DNA from: AC-32 sp963813435
Lineage (GTDB): Bacteria > Actinomycetota > Thermoleophilia > Gaiellales > Gaiellaceae
Direction of reading: 5' to 3'
Length of the DNA: 64,000 nucleotides
NCBI GenBank assembly: GCA_963813435.1
Contig: CAWEYY010000003.1
Location: 1,530,957-1,594,956, forward strand
Under the pieces are notes generated by a model. That model did not search any database, was not told the origin of the DNA, and saw only the letters and a program-made list of their open reading frames with translations. Position numbers and translations under genes: made by a program. Below are positions 1 through 9,081 of this stretch, one piece after another (position 1 is the first letter of the stretch; each line of letters opens with the position of its first letter).

Positions 1-1
1 C

Positions 2-520
2 CTCGACGACAACCAGCCGGTGATGTGGCGCGGCCCGATGCTGCACCGCGCGCTCGAGCAGTTTCTGACCGACGTCCACTGGGGCGAGCTGGACACGCTC
101 GTCGTGGACATGCCGCCCGGGACAGGGGACGTCTCGATCTCGCTCGGCCAGCTACTGCCGCGCGCCGAGGCCGTGATCGTCACGACCCCGCAGCCGCTCG
201 CGCAGGAGGTCGCCGCGCGCGCGGCGCTGATGGCGCAGAAGACGAACATGCGCCTGCTCGGCGTGGTCGAGAACATGAGCAGCGAGACGTTCGGGACCGG
301 CGGCGGAGACCGGCTGGCCGAGGATCTGGGCGTTCCGCTCCTGGGTCGGGTGCCGCTCGATGTACGCCTGCGCGAAGCGGGCGACGCGGGCCAGCCGATC
401 GTCGAGAGCGATCCGGACTCGGAGCCGGCGCGCGCGATCACGGCGATCGCAGAAGCCGTGGCCGCAACGAAGCGTGAAGAGGGCGTCGGGATCGTGAAGG
501 CCCTGCCCGTCCTCTCCTGA
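2..520 (+). CDS. mrp: Mrp/ApbC-type P-loop ATPase, C-terminal part (cut by window edge)
   Basis: The reading frame is open from the left edge and stops at 520, so the N-terminus and Walker A loop lie outside the window. Visible are the Walker B-like LVVDMPPGTGDVSISL, the segment TTPQPLAQEVAARAA and the ENMS turn, all typical of Mrp/NBP35-like carriers that help load Fe-S clusters in the cytoplasm. Many Mrp proteins have a CxxC pair just after ENMS that holds the bridging cluster; here the chain runs ENMSSETFGTGGG with no cysteine, so this may be a non-canonical member. A perfect GC palindrome follows the stop. Family call is firm; function is by family. Confidence 0.9.
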   Translation, partial: LDDNQPVMWRGPMLHRALEQFLTDVHWGELDTLVVDMPPGTGDVSISLGQLLPRAEAVIVTTPQPLAQEVAARAALMAQKTNMRLLGVVENMSSETFGTGGGDRLAEDLGVPLLGRVPLDVRLREAGDAGQPIVESDPDSEPARAITAIAEAVAATKREEGVGIVKALPVLS

Positions 521-547
521 GAACTACACACTCGCAGCAAACTCGAA

Positions 548-567
548 GGGCGCCCCTAGGGGCGCCC
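548..567 (+). terminator. GC-rich palindrome after mrp, possible terminator
   Basis: The 20 bases form a perfect palindrome, giving a 7-bp stem (GGGCGCC) with a 6-nt loop, 28 bases after the stop codon. No T-run follows, so termination is plausible but not certain. A second hairpin, GGGGC with GCCCC, lies near 588-607. Confidence 0.45.
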
Positions 568-675
568 TCCGCGGTTCCAGCGGACCCCGGGGCTTTTACT
601 TGAGCCCCGCTGAAACTACTGATATGACGCCGCCGGCGGGGAAATTGCCGCTCGCCTTCGTAAGGATTTCGTGAA

Positions 676-1422
676 ATGCGGCCCGACGAAGGGCAGGTCG
701 TCCGAAAGCTCGCAGATCTCGGGTTCTCCGAGGCCGACGCCCGCACGCTCGCCGACCACTTTCTCGAAGCCGAACGGCGGGGCAAACAGGGCCACGGGCT
801 CTCGCGGGTCGAGTGGCTGACGGGCTTCCCCGGCCTCGATCCGACGGCACGCCCCGAGCGGCTTGTGCACCAGAGCACATACGAGCGCTGGGACGGGAAC
901 GGCGCGCTCGGCTACCTCACGCTGGCCGCGATCGTCGAGGCGCAGCTCGCCTCGCCGCCGTCCGAGGCGCGGCTCGTCGTGGCGCAGCGCTGCTTCCCGA
1001 CCGGGATGCTCGGCTACTGGGCGCGCAAGCTCGCCGACGGAGGCCTCGTCGCCGCTCTGACGGCAACGTCACCGCCACGGCTGGCCCATCCCGACGGCGG
1101 GCCGAAGCTGGTGGGCACGAACCCGCTCGCGATCGCGATCCCGAGCTCGGACGGGAATCCGATCGTCACGGACGTCTCGATGGGCGAGGTGACCTACGGA
1201 GACGTGATCGCAGGTGCGGCCACCGAGGAGCAGCTTGTGCCGTTCGGCGGGGAGCACGCGCACAAGGCGTTCGCACTTGCGCTCGGGTTGCAGCTGCTCG
1301 TCGACGCGCTCGTGTCCGAGCCCGGCTACGGCGCGGTGCTGCTCGTCGCCCGCCCGGAGGCCGACCCGGTGCCGGAGCTACGAGCCCGCGCCGTTGGTGT
1401 GCGCTTGCCCGGTCATCGCTAG
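676..1422 (+). CDS. Short Ldh_2 family (malate/L-lactate dehydrogenase-like) oxidoreductase
   Basis: The 248-aa product shows the Ldh_2 signature: an N-terminal helical part with RRGKQGHGLSRVEW, then GGPKLVGTNPLAIAIPSSDG, the NAD-binding and substrate region of the family. Usual members have about 330-350 residues. Here the stretch after TDVSMGEVTYGD runs almost directly into LVPFGGEHAHKAFALALGLQLLVDAL, so a loop of some 40 residues and the usual C-terminal tail are missing. The start is ATG with AAGGA nine bases upstream. The 3' end overlaps the convergent cupin gene by 45 bp. The substrate cannot be told. Confidence 0.75.
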   Translation: MRPDEGQVVRKLADLGFSEADARTLADHFLEAERRGKQGHGLSRVEWLTGFPGLDPTARPERLVHQSTYERWDGNGALGYLTLAAIVEAQLASPPSEARLVVAQRCFPTGMLGYWARKLADGGLVAALTATSPPRLAHPDGGPKLVGTNPLAIAIPSSDGNPIVTDVSMGEVTYGDVIAGAATEEQLVPFGGEHAHKAFALALGLQLLVDALVSEPGYGAVLLVARPEADPVPELRARAVGVRLPGHR

Positions 1423-2058
1423 AAACCGCGGGTCGTCGAAGACCCCCTCGAAGTCCTCGTCCTGGGGCGCGTACTTCGCGACCACCTGCGGGTCGATCTC
1501 GGCCGCCCGCTCGAGCCGGTCCAGGGCGGCGTCCGTATTCCCCATCCGCATCTCGAAGCAGGCGTAGTTGTAGTGGCCCTGCCAGGCGTCCGGGTAGGCG
1601 GCGAGGCCGGCCTCGAGCTCCTCGCGGGCGGAGTCGGCGTCGCCTCCGTCAAGGCGCGAGAAGGCCGCGAACGACCACTCCCACCCGGAGGGCTGGAAGA
1701 CCTCGCCGGGCTTCGCGCCGATTCCGAGCACCGTCGTGCCCGGCTCGGCGGCGATCGCGCCCCGCAGCGTCCCGGGCGGGCAGTGCACCAGGGTTCCCGC
1801 CGGCGCGTCGTGCTCGTCGCCGTCGAGCATGAAGGTCGCGCGGCCCGTGAGCACGACGTACAGCTCCTCGTGGCCGTTCTCTTCGCGGTGCTCCTCGACG
1901 ACCCGCTGCCCGGCCTCCTCGGCCGTGTAGGCGTTCACCCCGAAGGCCTGGATGTCGAACCGGCGCCGGACCGGGCGCCATGTCAATCCCTCCTGGTTCG
2001 TGATCGGATACCGGTCCAGGTCGTCGATGCTCGCCACGCCGTACGTCCGCTCGCTCAC
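1378..2058 (-). CDS. Cupin domain protein with C-terminal TPR-like region
   Basis: The 226-aa product has a single cupin fold at about residues 30-115 (HREENGHEELYVVLTGRATFMLDGDEHDAPAGTLVHCPPGT), with the His and Glu residues of cupin motif 1. A tetratricopeptide-like part follows at about 125-200 (SAREELEAGLAAYPDAWQGHYNYACFE, then a paired helix with DAALDRLERAAEIDP). Cupin plus TPR suggests a small-molecule or metal-binding accessory protein; no enzyme activity can be assigned. Its start overlaps the stop of the DUF1028 gene by 4 bp, so the two are probably co-transcribed. Confidence 0.8.
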   Translation of the reverse strand: MSERTYGVASIDDLDRYPITNQEGLTWRPVRRRFDIQAFGVNAYTAEEAGQRVVEEHREENGHEELYVVLTGRATFMLDGDEHDAPAGTLVHCPPGTLRGAIAAEPGTTVLGIGAKPGEVFQPSGWEWSFAAFSRLDGGDADSAREELEAGLAAYPDAWQGHYNYACFEMRMGNTDAALDRLERAAEIDPQVVAKYAPQDEDFEGVFDDPRFLAMTGQAHTNGAGS

Positions 2059-2921
2059 GACTGCCTCCTCAGCTCTTCGAGCACGACGGGATCGACACGC
2101 TCGATGCCGTCAACGCGCTCCTCGAGGTTTTCATTCGCCGACCAGCGGAAGAACGCCTCGCCGAGGTCGCCCTCGTAGCCGATTCGCGCGAGCCGCTCGC
2201 CCAGCTCGGCAGCCAGCGCGTCATCGACGTCCAGCCATTCGGCTGGCGGCGTCTTGCCGAAGATCGCCTGGTGCATGACGTAGATGCGGCGGAGCTCCTC
2301 GAGCGGCCTCGGGTGCTCGTCGACGCGCAGGTCGACGACGCTGTCGGAGAGGCCCGCGTAGCCGCCGTCCCGCTCGACGACCAGGATCGCCGCCGACTGC
2401 TGGCCGCGGCTGTCGCCCCCGGCCGCCTGGGCCGCGTCGAGGCAGTCGAGCAGCCGCTCGGCCAACGGGCCCGTGCTCGCCTCGAACGTCTCGGCGATGG
2501 CGTCGACCGTGGCGGCGGAGACGAGGATGTTCCCCTGCGCGGCGTAACCGGCGCCTGTGCGCCCGCCGGCCCAGTCCAGGCACTCGCTGCCTGTGTGGCT
2601 TGCCCCACGGCCCTCAGCGTCGACCACGCCGAGCTGGCGGTGGTCGCGGCCCTCGTCGGCGGCGGTCAGGAGCTCGACCACCTGCTCGGCGCTCTTGCCT
2701 TCGCGGAGGAGGGCGAGCCCATCCGGCCCGTAGCGCGGGTTCGCGTAGGCCTGGGTCGCGATCGCGCCGACGCCCGGCTCGGCCCAGGGGACGACCGACC
2801 CGACGCCGAGGAACTTCGACTGCGTCGCGACGCCCCACTGGCCCGCGTCGAGGTCGCACGCGGCGATCGAGTAGGTCGAGCCACGACAAAGCCGAGGCGC
2901 CGACTCGGCGGCGCCGACCAA
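2055..2921 (-). CDS. DUF1028 family protein (Ntn-hydrolase-like)
   Basis: The product begins its conserved part with STYSIAACDLDAGQWGVATQSKFLGVGSVVPWAEPGVGAIATQAYANPRYG, the hallmark of DUF1028, and carries GYAAQGNILVSAATVDAIAETF and SDSVVDLRVDEHPRPLEELRRIY further on. DUF1028 proteins are predicted Ntn-type hydrolases of unknown substrate. The start given is TTG. No convincing ribosome site is seen, and the family body begins only about 13 residues later, so the true start could be lost or shifted. A 4-bp overlap couples it to the downstream cupin gene. Confidence 0.8.
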   Translation of the reverse strand: MVGAAESAPRLCRGSTYSIAACDLDAGQWGVATQSKFLGVGSVVPWAEPGVGAIATQAYANPRYGPDGLALLREGKSAEQVVELLTAADEGRDHRQLGVVDAEGRGASHTGSECLDWAGGRTGAGYAAQGNILVSAATVDAIAETFEASTGPLAERLLDCLDAAQAAGGDSRGQQSAAILVVERDGGYAGLSDSVVDLRVDEHPRPLEELRRIYVMHQAIFGKTPPAEWLDVDDALAAELGERLARIGYEGDLGEAFFRWSANENLEERVDGIERVDPVVLEELRRQS

Positions 2922-3005
2922 AGAGGCCGCGCGGGCTTGGCCCGTGCGACCGTCTGACGAACCTTCTTGGAAGCAACGAGCCTCGGTCCCTTCGCTGAGC
3001 GGTTT

Positions 3006-3283
3006 CTAGCCATACGTGAGCTCGGTCAGGTCGAGGTCGAGCAGCTCGCGGTGTTCCTCTGGAACGACGCACGCAGGCCACCTCCGGGCGGGCGAGCGCC
3101 GCCTTGACCTCCGTCGGCCGAGCACGCGCGGACGACGACCGGCCGCCCCGCGTCGTGCGCCTCCTTCAGGGCCGCCGTGTCGGACACGCCGTCGAGCACG
3201 AGCGCGTCGTCGAGCTCGAGCTCGCCCTCGACCGCGATCTCCGGAACCGTGCGGCCGCTAGCTCCGAACCAGCGTTCCCTCAA
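3006..3283 (-). pseudogene. Small conserved-looking gene broken by two one-base insertions
   Basis: A TTG that overlaps the stop of the UPF0173 gene (TTGA) opens a frame reading VPEIAVEGELELDDALVLDG and ALKEAHDAGRPVVVRACSAD. The sensible peptide then continues in the next frame (EVKAALARPEVACV) and in the third frame (VPEEHRELLDLDLTELTYG, stop at 3006). Removing one G near 3110 and one base near 3066 gives a clean product of about 90 aa with alternating strands and helices. The coupling and the non-random peptide in three successive frames argue for a real gene. I do not recognise the family. Whether the breaks are mutations or sequence errors cannot be told. Confidence 0.55.
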
Positions 3284-3972
3284 ACCGTGGTCGTCTCCCC
3301 CGGCTCGAGCACGATCACCTCGACCCCGGATGCCTTCTCCTTCAGCTCGTCCGGTGAGCCGGCGAGCAGCGGGAACGTGCCGTAGTGGCACGGGATGCAG
3401 CGCTTCGCCCCGATCAGCTCGAGCGCGACCGCGGCCTCGCGCGGGTCCATCGTGAAGTGCCCGCCGATCGGCAGGACGGCGAGGCCCGGCGAGTAGATCC
3501 GCCCGATCAGCTGCATGTCGCCGAACACACACGTGTCTCCGGCGAAGTAGATCGACGTCCCGTTGTCGAACTCGAGCACGAGCCCGGCCGCCTCGCCCAG
3601 GTAGGCGCCGTCATCGGTCGAGCTCGAGTGGAACGCGTTGACGATCGTGAACCTGACGCCGCCGGCCTCGACGGTCCCGCCCTTGTTTGGCCCGGGCATC
3701 TCGTCGATCTCCGCGCCCTGCTTGCCGAGCCAGCCTTTCAGCTCGAGCTGCGCCACGATCTCCGGCTTGAACTGCTTGCTAAGCGCGACCGTCTCGCCCA
3801 CGTGGTCGCCGTGCCCGTGGGTCAGCGCGATCACATCGATCCGCTCGGGCTCTTTCTCCGAGTCGGGGCACTTCGGATTGCTGAGCCAGGGATCGATGTA
3901 GATCCGCTTGCCGTCCGGCGAGTCAAGGCGGAAGCTTCCGTGGCCCAGCCACGTCAGCGGAACATCGGCCAT
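3280..3972 (-). CDS. UPF0173 metal-dependent hydrolase (metallo-beta-lactamase fold)
   Basis: The 230-aa product starts LTWLGHGSFRLDSPDGKRIYIDPWLSNP and carries the metal motif THGHGDH (residues 51-57), a second-ligand region FHSSSTDDGAYLGEAAGLVLEF, AGDTCVFGDMQLIGRIY and the C-terminal IPCHYGTFPLLAGSPDEL. This is the complete UPF0173 (YtkL-like) pattern and the length is normal. ATG is preceded by GGAG at good spacing. These are cytoplasmic Zn hydrolases of unknown substrate. The stop overlaps the start of the next, decayed small gene. Confidence 0.9.
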   Translation of the reverse strand: MADVPLTWLGHGSFRLDSPDGKRIYIDPWLSNPKCPDSEKEPERIDVIALTHGHGDHVGETVALSKQFKPEIVAQLELKGWLGKQGAEIDEMPGPNKGGTVEAGGVRFTIVNAFHSSSTDDGAYLGEAAGLVLEFDNGTSIYFAGDTCVFGDMQLIGRIYSPGLAVLPIGGHFTMDPREAAVALELIGAKRCIPCHYGTFPLLAGSPDELKEKASGVEVIVLEPGETTTV

Positions 3973-4048
3973 TCGCGCTCCTTTCCCACGGGAACCTTCG
4001 CATGAGCGTAACGGAGGAGCCTCGGCGCGGACGCCGAACCTGCGCAGC

Positions 4049-4387
4049 ATGCGACGCGCGCTTGCGGTTGGGCTCGTGGTGGTGGTTGCGGCGGCGGACG
4101 GGGCAGGGGCGCACGGGGTCGCGTTCTACGCGTTGCTGCTCGCGGTGCCAGCCGTGGCCGTCGTTGCGCTCGAGGCGTTCGGCCAGGTGCTCGACGGCAC
4201 GGGGAAGAGGCTGCATGCGGTGCTCTGGGCGGCTGTGCTCGGGCTCGTCGTGTGCGGCGCAGCCGCGCGTGCGCCGGTCGTGACCGAGGGCGCGGTGCCC
4301 GGGTTCGCCCGTTCGGCCCTCGTCGCGTGCCTGGGGATCATCTGCCTCCAGGCCCTCCTCGGCCTGGTGGCCGAGTTCCGCCGCTAG
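4049..4387 (+). CDS. Small membrane protein
   Basis: The 112-aa product is hydrophobic with about four membrane segments: an N-terminal one (RRALAVGLVVVVAAADG), YALLLAVPAVAVVALEAF, AVLWAAVLGLVVCGAAA and ALVACLGIICLQALLGLVAEF. No family recognised. It is divergent from the UPF0173 gene, with 76 bp between their starts, and has no strong ribosome site. Coding is supported by length and hydrophobic periodicity only. Confidence 0.6.
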   Translation: MRRALAVGLVVVVAAADGAGAHGVAFYALLLAVPAVAVVALEAFGQVLDGTGKRLHAVLWAAVLGLVVCGAAARAPVVTEGAVPGFARSALVACLGIICLQALLGLVAEFRR

Positions 4388-4483
4388 AAGCTCCGTAGAT
4401 CCCCACAACACGGATCAGCGGTCCCTCCGATGCGGTGGCCTCGCTGAGCAGCGAACCTTGAGTCGAATCTCGGAGGTGTTGGC

Positions 4484-5961
4484 ATGTATCACGTGCCGCT
4501 CAGAGTTTGGTCGCCAAGAGCGGCCGCTCGCATCTCTCTGATGATTCTCGTGCTCGTCGCCGGCAGCCTCTCGCTCGTGGCGGCGAGCGCGCCTTCGGCG
4601 CCGACGGCGGCCAAGCTGAAGGTGGCGCAGCTGGAGTTTCCGCCGTTGCTTGTGGCTCCGGGCGAGCGGGTCGAGGTCGAGTACGACACGCGGACGCTTC
4701 CGGCGGCGAGGGGATTCCTGTACGTGCGCAACGACCTGCAGCACGTGTTCACGCGGGTCACCTTGCTCTCGAGAAAGTCCAGAACCTTTCCGACCGATAA
4801 GCGACGGCTGTTGCGTGGAGTCGTTCCCGTCCGGACGGTGCGCGGGCACTGGCTCTACTACTACGCGGTCATCCATGACCGGAAGAGCGGGCGCTCGGTC
4901 AGGGTCCCTGCCGGCCTCGAGTCCGTCCGCGTTCTCACCGGAGCGCAGATCGTCAAGCTCGGAACCCACCGCTTCGGCCAGCTGCGCGCGCCCGAGGCGA
5001 TCGTCGCGAGCGCCGGCCCGACGGACGTCTCCATCGGAACTGACGAGATGGGCTATCCGCTTGGGCCGTGGTCCTTCCTGATCGCTGCGGATCGGTCGGT
5101 ATGGCTCGCTCGACACGTTCAACTGGCGGCTGCTCGCGTGGCCGCCCGGGCAGCCGAACGCACACCCGCGCGCCGTTTCGCTTCCCTGGGTGCCCGCCGA
5201 CTTCGCGCTCGGCCCCGCGGGCAGCCTCTACGTCTCCCATAAGCGTCCCGGTAAGTACCACCGTGGGCTGAGCCGGCTGTCGGCCACCGGACGTGTGCTC
5301 TGGACGAGCGAGCTCGCTACTACCATCTCCAACATCAAGCTCCGTCTCGGGCCCGATGGCACGCTCTACTGGACCGGTGGACTCATGGATCCGCGGGGAG
5401 GGGACAGTTGGGTTCCGGCGGCCACGCCTGCCGGACGACCGCTCAGCACGGCCTATCAGCTGCGACGGAGGCTGCACTACCAGCCACTGCCGGGTGGGCT
5501 GCGGCTCGTGTCGAGCGTCGGCCGCTCCGGGAAGGGGTCCTGCGGGTCTGATGCCCCACGAGAGCCGCTTCGCCCTGATCAACCGGGCCGGTCGGCTCCT
5601 CCGCTCCTGGCGGATCACCAGCGGGACCCAGATCACCGAGTCCCTGTCCGCCACGCCCGCGCTCGTCGGCGGCGACCCGGTCGTGGTGCTTCTGGTCCGG
5701 CGCCCTTCCGGCCCCGCTGGGAATCCCTGCAGGAGCGTAGAAGACGAGTACCTGGTGCTGCGCCTGGCCCGCAGCGGGCCGAGCCGCATCCGCTTTTCGC
5801 TTCCGGCCGCCAGCGAGGAGGGGAAGGACCTGAGCGGACGTGCCGGGTGGGGGTTCATGATCACCGACGTCCGGATCGGCCCCGGCGCCAAGGTCTACCA
5901 GCTCGGCTCGTCGCCGACGGTCGGGGTGCGCATCATGCAGTTCTCGCTCGCGTCGAGCTAG
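4484..5961 (+). pseudogene. Secreted propeller-like protein, read in three frames (two frameshifts)
   Basis: ATG at 4484 follows GGAGG and a signal peptide (ISLMILVLVAGSLSLVAASA). The sensible peptide runs in the first frame to about 5105 (GPWSFLIAAD), in another to about 5530 (VPADFALGPAGSLYVSHKR, LSATGRVLWTSELATTISN) and in the third to the stop at 5961 (ESRFALINRAGRLLRSWRITSG, GFMITDVRIGPGAKVYQLGS). Short repeats of the type GPDGTLYW/GPAGSLYV look like blades of a beta-propeller. Corrected, the product would be about 490 aa and extracytoplasmic. Two single-base indels break it. I cannot assign a function. Confidence 0.65.
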
Positions 5962-5977
5962 GGTCGAGCCATCTGTT

Positions 5978-7468
5978 CTAGAAGATCGAGTCCGCCGCGT
6001 TCTTCGCGAGGTCGATCAGCGGCTGCACGAGGATGAACGACGTGATCGTGATCACCATCGCCGCGCCGACGGCCGTTTGTAGCAGCAGCTCGCGGGGCGG
6101 CGAGCCGCCGACCACCGGCGCGAGCTGGAGCTCCTCCGAGGGCCGCATGTACATCGCGCGGATGACGCCGAGGTAGTAGTAGAGGCTCACGGCCGTCGCG
6201 GCGAGGCCGACGATCACGAGCCAGGTCCAGCCGTGCTCGTACGCGGCCGAGAACGCGTAGAACTTGCCGACGAACCCGCCGGTCAGCGGCAGCCCGGCGA
6301 AGCCCAGCATGAAGACGGTCATGCCTGCGCCCAGCAACGGCCGCTCCCAGCCGTAACCCGCGAGCCCGTCGAACGTGACCGGCTGGTTCAGCTCTCGCTC
6401 CCGGGCGGCGACGACCGCGAACGAGCCGACCGACATCGCCGCGTACGGGATCAGGAAGTACAGGAGCGCCCGCCCGCCGAGCGCGCTGTTCGTCGAGATC
6501 GGGATCAGCATGAAGCCGGCCTGAGAGATCGACGAGTAGGCGAGCATGCGCTTGACGTTCCGCTGCACGAGTGCCGCGAGGTTCCCGACCGCGAGCGAGG
6601 CGCACGCGATCACCGCGATCGTGACGGTCCAGAGCCGCGCCTCCTGCGGGAACGCGGTCACGAGCACCCGCATCATCAGGACCAGCGCCACGGTCTTCGT
6701 CGCCGCCGACATGAATGCGGTCACCGGGGTCGGCGCGCCCTCGTAGACGTCGGGCGTCCACATGTGGAACGGCGCGGCCGAAGCCTTGAACCCGAGCCCG
6801 ACGATCAGGAACGCCAGGCCCGCGACGAGCAGCGCGTCGTGCGAGAGCCCCTGCGACTGAACGGCGTCGGCGATCTGGTTCAGCTCGATCTCGCCGGTCG
6901 CGCCATAGACGAGCGCGGAGCCGAACAGGAGCATGGCGGAGCCGAAGCTCCCGATGATCAGGTACTTCAGGCCCGCCTCCAACGAGCCGACGAGATCGAT
7001 GTCGATCGCGCAGAGGATGTAGAGGCTGATCGAGAACCACTCGAGCCCGAGGAAGATCGTCATCAGCGAGCTCGCGGTGACGAGGAAGACCATCCCCGCG
7101 CCCGCCCAGGCGAGGAGTGCGTAGAACTCGGACACGTGGTCGTCGGGCATCGGCTCTGCGTAGGCGATCCCGATGACGAGCAGCCCGGCGCCTGCGACGA
7201 CCATCTGGGCCAGCGCGCCGAGCCGGTCGCGCTGGATCGCGTCGGCAATTACGCCGTGCCCGTCGGCCGAGTTCGCGTAGAGGAGCGCGGCGGCCACGAA
7301 CGAGCCCGCGAAGCCGAGCGCGCAGACGGAGGCCCCGAACGGTCGCCGCCAGCGCCTCGGCAGCAGAACCGCGGCGAACAACGACAGGACGCCCGCCCCG
7401 AGCAGCGCGAGCGACGGCGAGAGCGCGAACCAGTCGATGCTCGGCGTGGCGATGGAAGCGAGCATCAC
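5978..7468 (-). CDS. nuoN: NADH-quinone oxidoreductase subunit N
   Basis: Last gene of the complex I operon. The 496-aa product has about 14 membrane helices and the antiporter-like core: FLGLEWFSISLYIL with the conserved Glu, KYLIIGSFGSAMLLFG with the key Lys, GLGFKASAAPFHMWTPDVYEGAPTPVTAFMSAATKTVAL, and KRMLAYSSISQAGFML. It is one of the three proton-pumping membrane subunits. The start is GTG overlapping the nuoM stop (GTGA), with an ATG immediately after. It converges on the frameshifted propeller gene, 16 bp away, with no clear terminator. Confidence 0.97.
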   Translation of the reverse strand: MMLASIATPSIDWFALSPSLALLGAGVLSLFAAVLLPRRWRRPFGASVCALGFAGSFVAAALLYANSADGHGVIADAIQRDRLGALAQMVVAGAGLLVIGIAYAEPMPDDHVSEFYALLAWAGAGMVFLVTASSLMTIFLGLEWFSISLYILCAIDIDLVGSLEAGLKYLIIGSFGSAMLLFGSALVYGATGEIELNQIADAVQSQGLSHDALLVAGLAFLIVGLGFKASAAPFHMWTPDVYEGAPTPVTAFMSAATKTVALVLMMRVLVTAFPQEARLWTVTIAVIACASLAVGNLAALVQRNVKRMLAYSSISQAGFMLIPISTNSALGGRALLYFLIPYAAMSVGSFAVVAARERELNQPVTFDGLAGYGWERPLLGAGMTVFMLGFAGLPLTGGFVGKFYAFSAAYEHGWTWLVIVGLAATAVSLYYYLGVIRAMYMRPSEELQLAPVVGGSPPRELLLQTAVGAAMVITITSFILVQPLIDLAKNAADSIF

Positions 7469-9081
7469 GGGAGCACCGACCGGAGGGTGTGCGCCGAGAG
7501 CGCATCCAACGCGCCCGCCTGGGAGTTGCAGTCAGGCGACTGAACCAGCTTGATCCCGAGCTTGATCAGCGCACGGCGCGCAGGAGCCGAGAGACCGTTC
7601 GCGCACAGCGTGGTTGGAAGCTGGCCCGAAGCCGCCGCGAGCTCGATCTCGGCCGAAGACCGGGTCAGGGCGAACGAGCGCTCCGTGATCGCGGCCGGCC
7701 AGAACGACAGCACGAGCAGGCACGCGAGGAGCGGGCCGAGGATCCCGAGCTCGGCCGGGCGCAGGTCGAGCGCGGCCTCGGAGACCGCGGGCCCCGGGCT
7801 CTTGTGCAGCACCGCCGAGATCAGGCGGAGCATGTACATCGCGGCGAGGACGATCGCGATCGCACCGACGACGGCCCAGCCCCAGCCCGTCTGGAAGACC
7901 CCGGCCAGGATCGCGAACTCGCCCGCGAAGGCCGCCGAGCCGGGCACCGCCAGCGCGATCACGCCCAGAGCCATCAGCATCGTCGCTAAGGCCGGTCGCC
8001 CGCGCGCCATGCCGCCCAGCCGGTCGAGCTCGCCGGTCGCCGCCCGCCGCTCGATCCCGCCTGCGAGCAGGAACAGCGAGGCCGAGATCAGGCCGTGGTT
8101 GACCATCTGCAGCACCGCGCCGTTCAGGCCGAGGTCGTTGATCGCGAAGAGCCCGAACGTGATCAGCCCCATCTGCGCGAGGCTCGAGTAGGCGATCACG
8201 CCGCGCAGGTCGGGCGCGCGGAACGCGAGCAGCGAGCCGTAGATCAGCCCGCAGCCCGCGAGCACCAGGATCGGGATCCGGAAGTCCACGGCCGGCTCCG
8301 GGAACTTGGCGATCGCGATCCGCAGGAAGCCGAAGGCGGCGGCCTTCGAGATCACCCCCGAGAGCACGGCCGCCACCTCGGGCGAGGACTCGCGGTAGGC
8401 CTCGGGCAGCCAGCCGTGGAACGGGAACAGCGGCGCCTTGACCGCGAAGGCCGCGACGAAGCCGAGGAAGATCCAGTCGCTCCCGTTTGTCCCGGTGCCG
8501 ACCATGTCGAACGTTCCCTGCGAGAGCCCGAGCGCGATGACCGAGGCCAGCATCAGGAGCGATCCGGCCATCGTGTAGATGACGAAGACCAGCGTCGCCC
8601 GCAGGCGGCCCGCTCCGCCCCAGACCCCGACCAGGAAGTAGAGCGGGATCAGCATGGCCTCCCAGAACACGTAGAAGAGGAGCAGGTCCTGCGCAACGAA
8701 CACGCCGACGATCGCGCCGGTCAGGAGCAGCATCAGGCCGAAATAGGCCTCGGGCCGCTCGCGTCCCGCCCAGAAGGCGTAGGCGATCGTGGCCGCCATC
8801 ACGACGCCCGTCAGGCCAACCAGCCAGACCGAGAAGCCGTACAGGCCGACGTGGTACGAGACGTTCAGGTCGGAGAACCAGCTCGTCTTCTGGGAGAGCT
8901 GCGGCCCCGGCTTCGAGAAGTCGTACTGCGCGACGGCGTCGATCCAGACCGCGATCTCGACCAGCGCGAACAGCAGCGCGGTTGACCCGACCCAGAACGG
9001 CCGCAGCGGCAGGATCCAGACGACGAGCGCGCCGGCGACCGGCAGCAGGATCAGGACGGTCGTGAGCCAGCCGCTGTCCAT
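7465..9081 (-). CDS. nuoM: NADH-quinone oxidoreductase subunit M
   Basis: The 538-aa proton-pumping membrane subunit shows LLLFYVFWEAMLIPLYFLVG with the conserved Glu, FAVKAPLFPFHGWLPEAYRESSPEVAAVLSGVISKAAAFG, and RGVIAYSSLAQMGLITFGL. About 14 helices. A C-terminal tail of some 45 residues beyond the last helix (after SFWPAAI) is periplasmic or cytoplasmic and contains two cysteines; such a tail is uncommon in NuoM. ATG overlaps the nuoL stop by one base and the stop overlaps nuoN. Confidence 0.97.
   Translation of the reverse strand: MDSGWLTTVLILLPVAGALVVWILPLRPFWVGSTALLFALVEIAVWIDAVAQYDFSKPGPQLSQKTSWFSDLNVSYHVGLYGFSVWLVGLTGVVMAATIAYAFWAGRERPEAYFGLMLLLTGAIVGVFVAQDLLLFYVFWEAMLIPLYFLVGVWGGAGRLRATLVFVIYTMAGSLLMLASVIALGLSQGTFDMVGTGTNGSDWIFLGFVAAFAVKAPLFPFHGWLPEAYRESSPEVAAVLSGVISKAAAFGFLRIAIAKFPEPAVDFRIPILVLAGCGLIYGSLLAFRAPDLRGVIAYSSLAQMGLITFGLFAINDLGLNGAVLQMVNHGLISASLFLLAGGIERRAATGELDRLGGMARGRPALATMLMALGVIALAVPGSAAFAGEFAILAGVFQTGWGWAVVGAIAIVLAAMYMLRLISAVLHKSPGPAVSEAALDLRPAELGILGPLLACLLVLSFWPAAITERSFALTRSSAEIELAAASGQLPTTLCANGLSAPARRALIKLGIKLVQSPDCNSQAGALDALSAHTLRSVLP

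Noticed and set aside
4415..5122. Minus-strand frame of 235 codons under the propeller gene
   Set aside because: Basic, low-complexity composition; the plus strand has a signal peptide and ribosome site.
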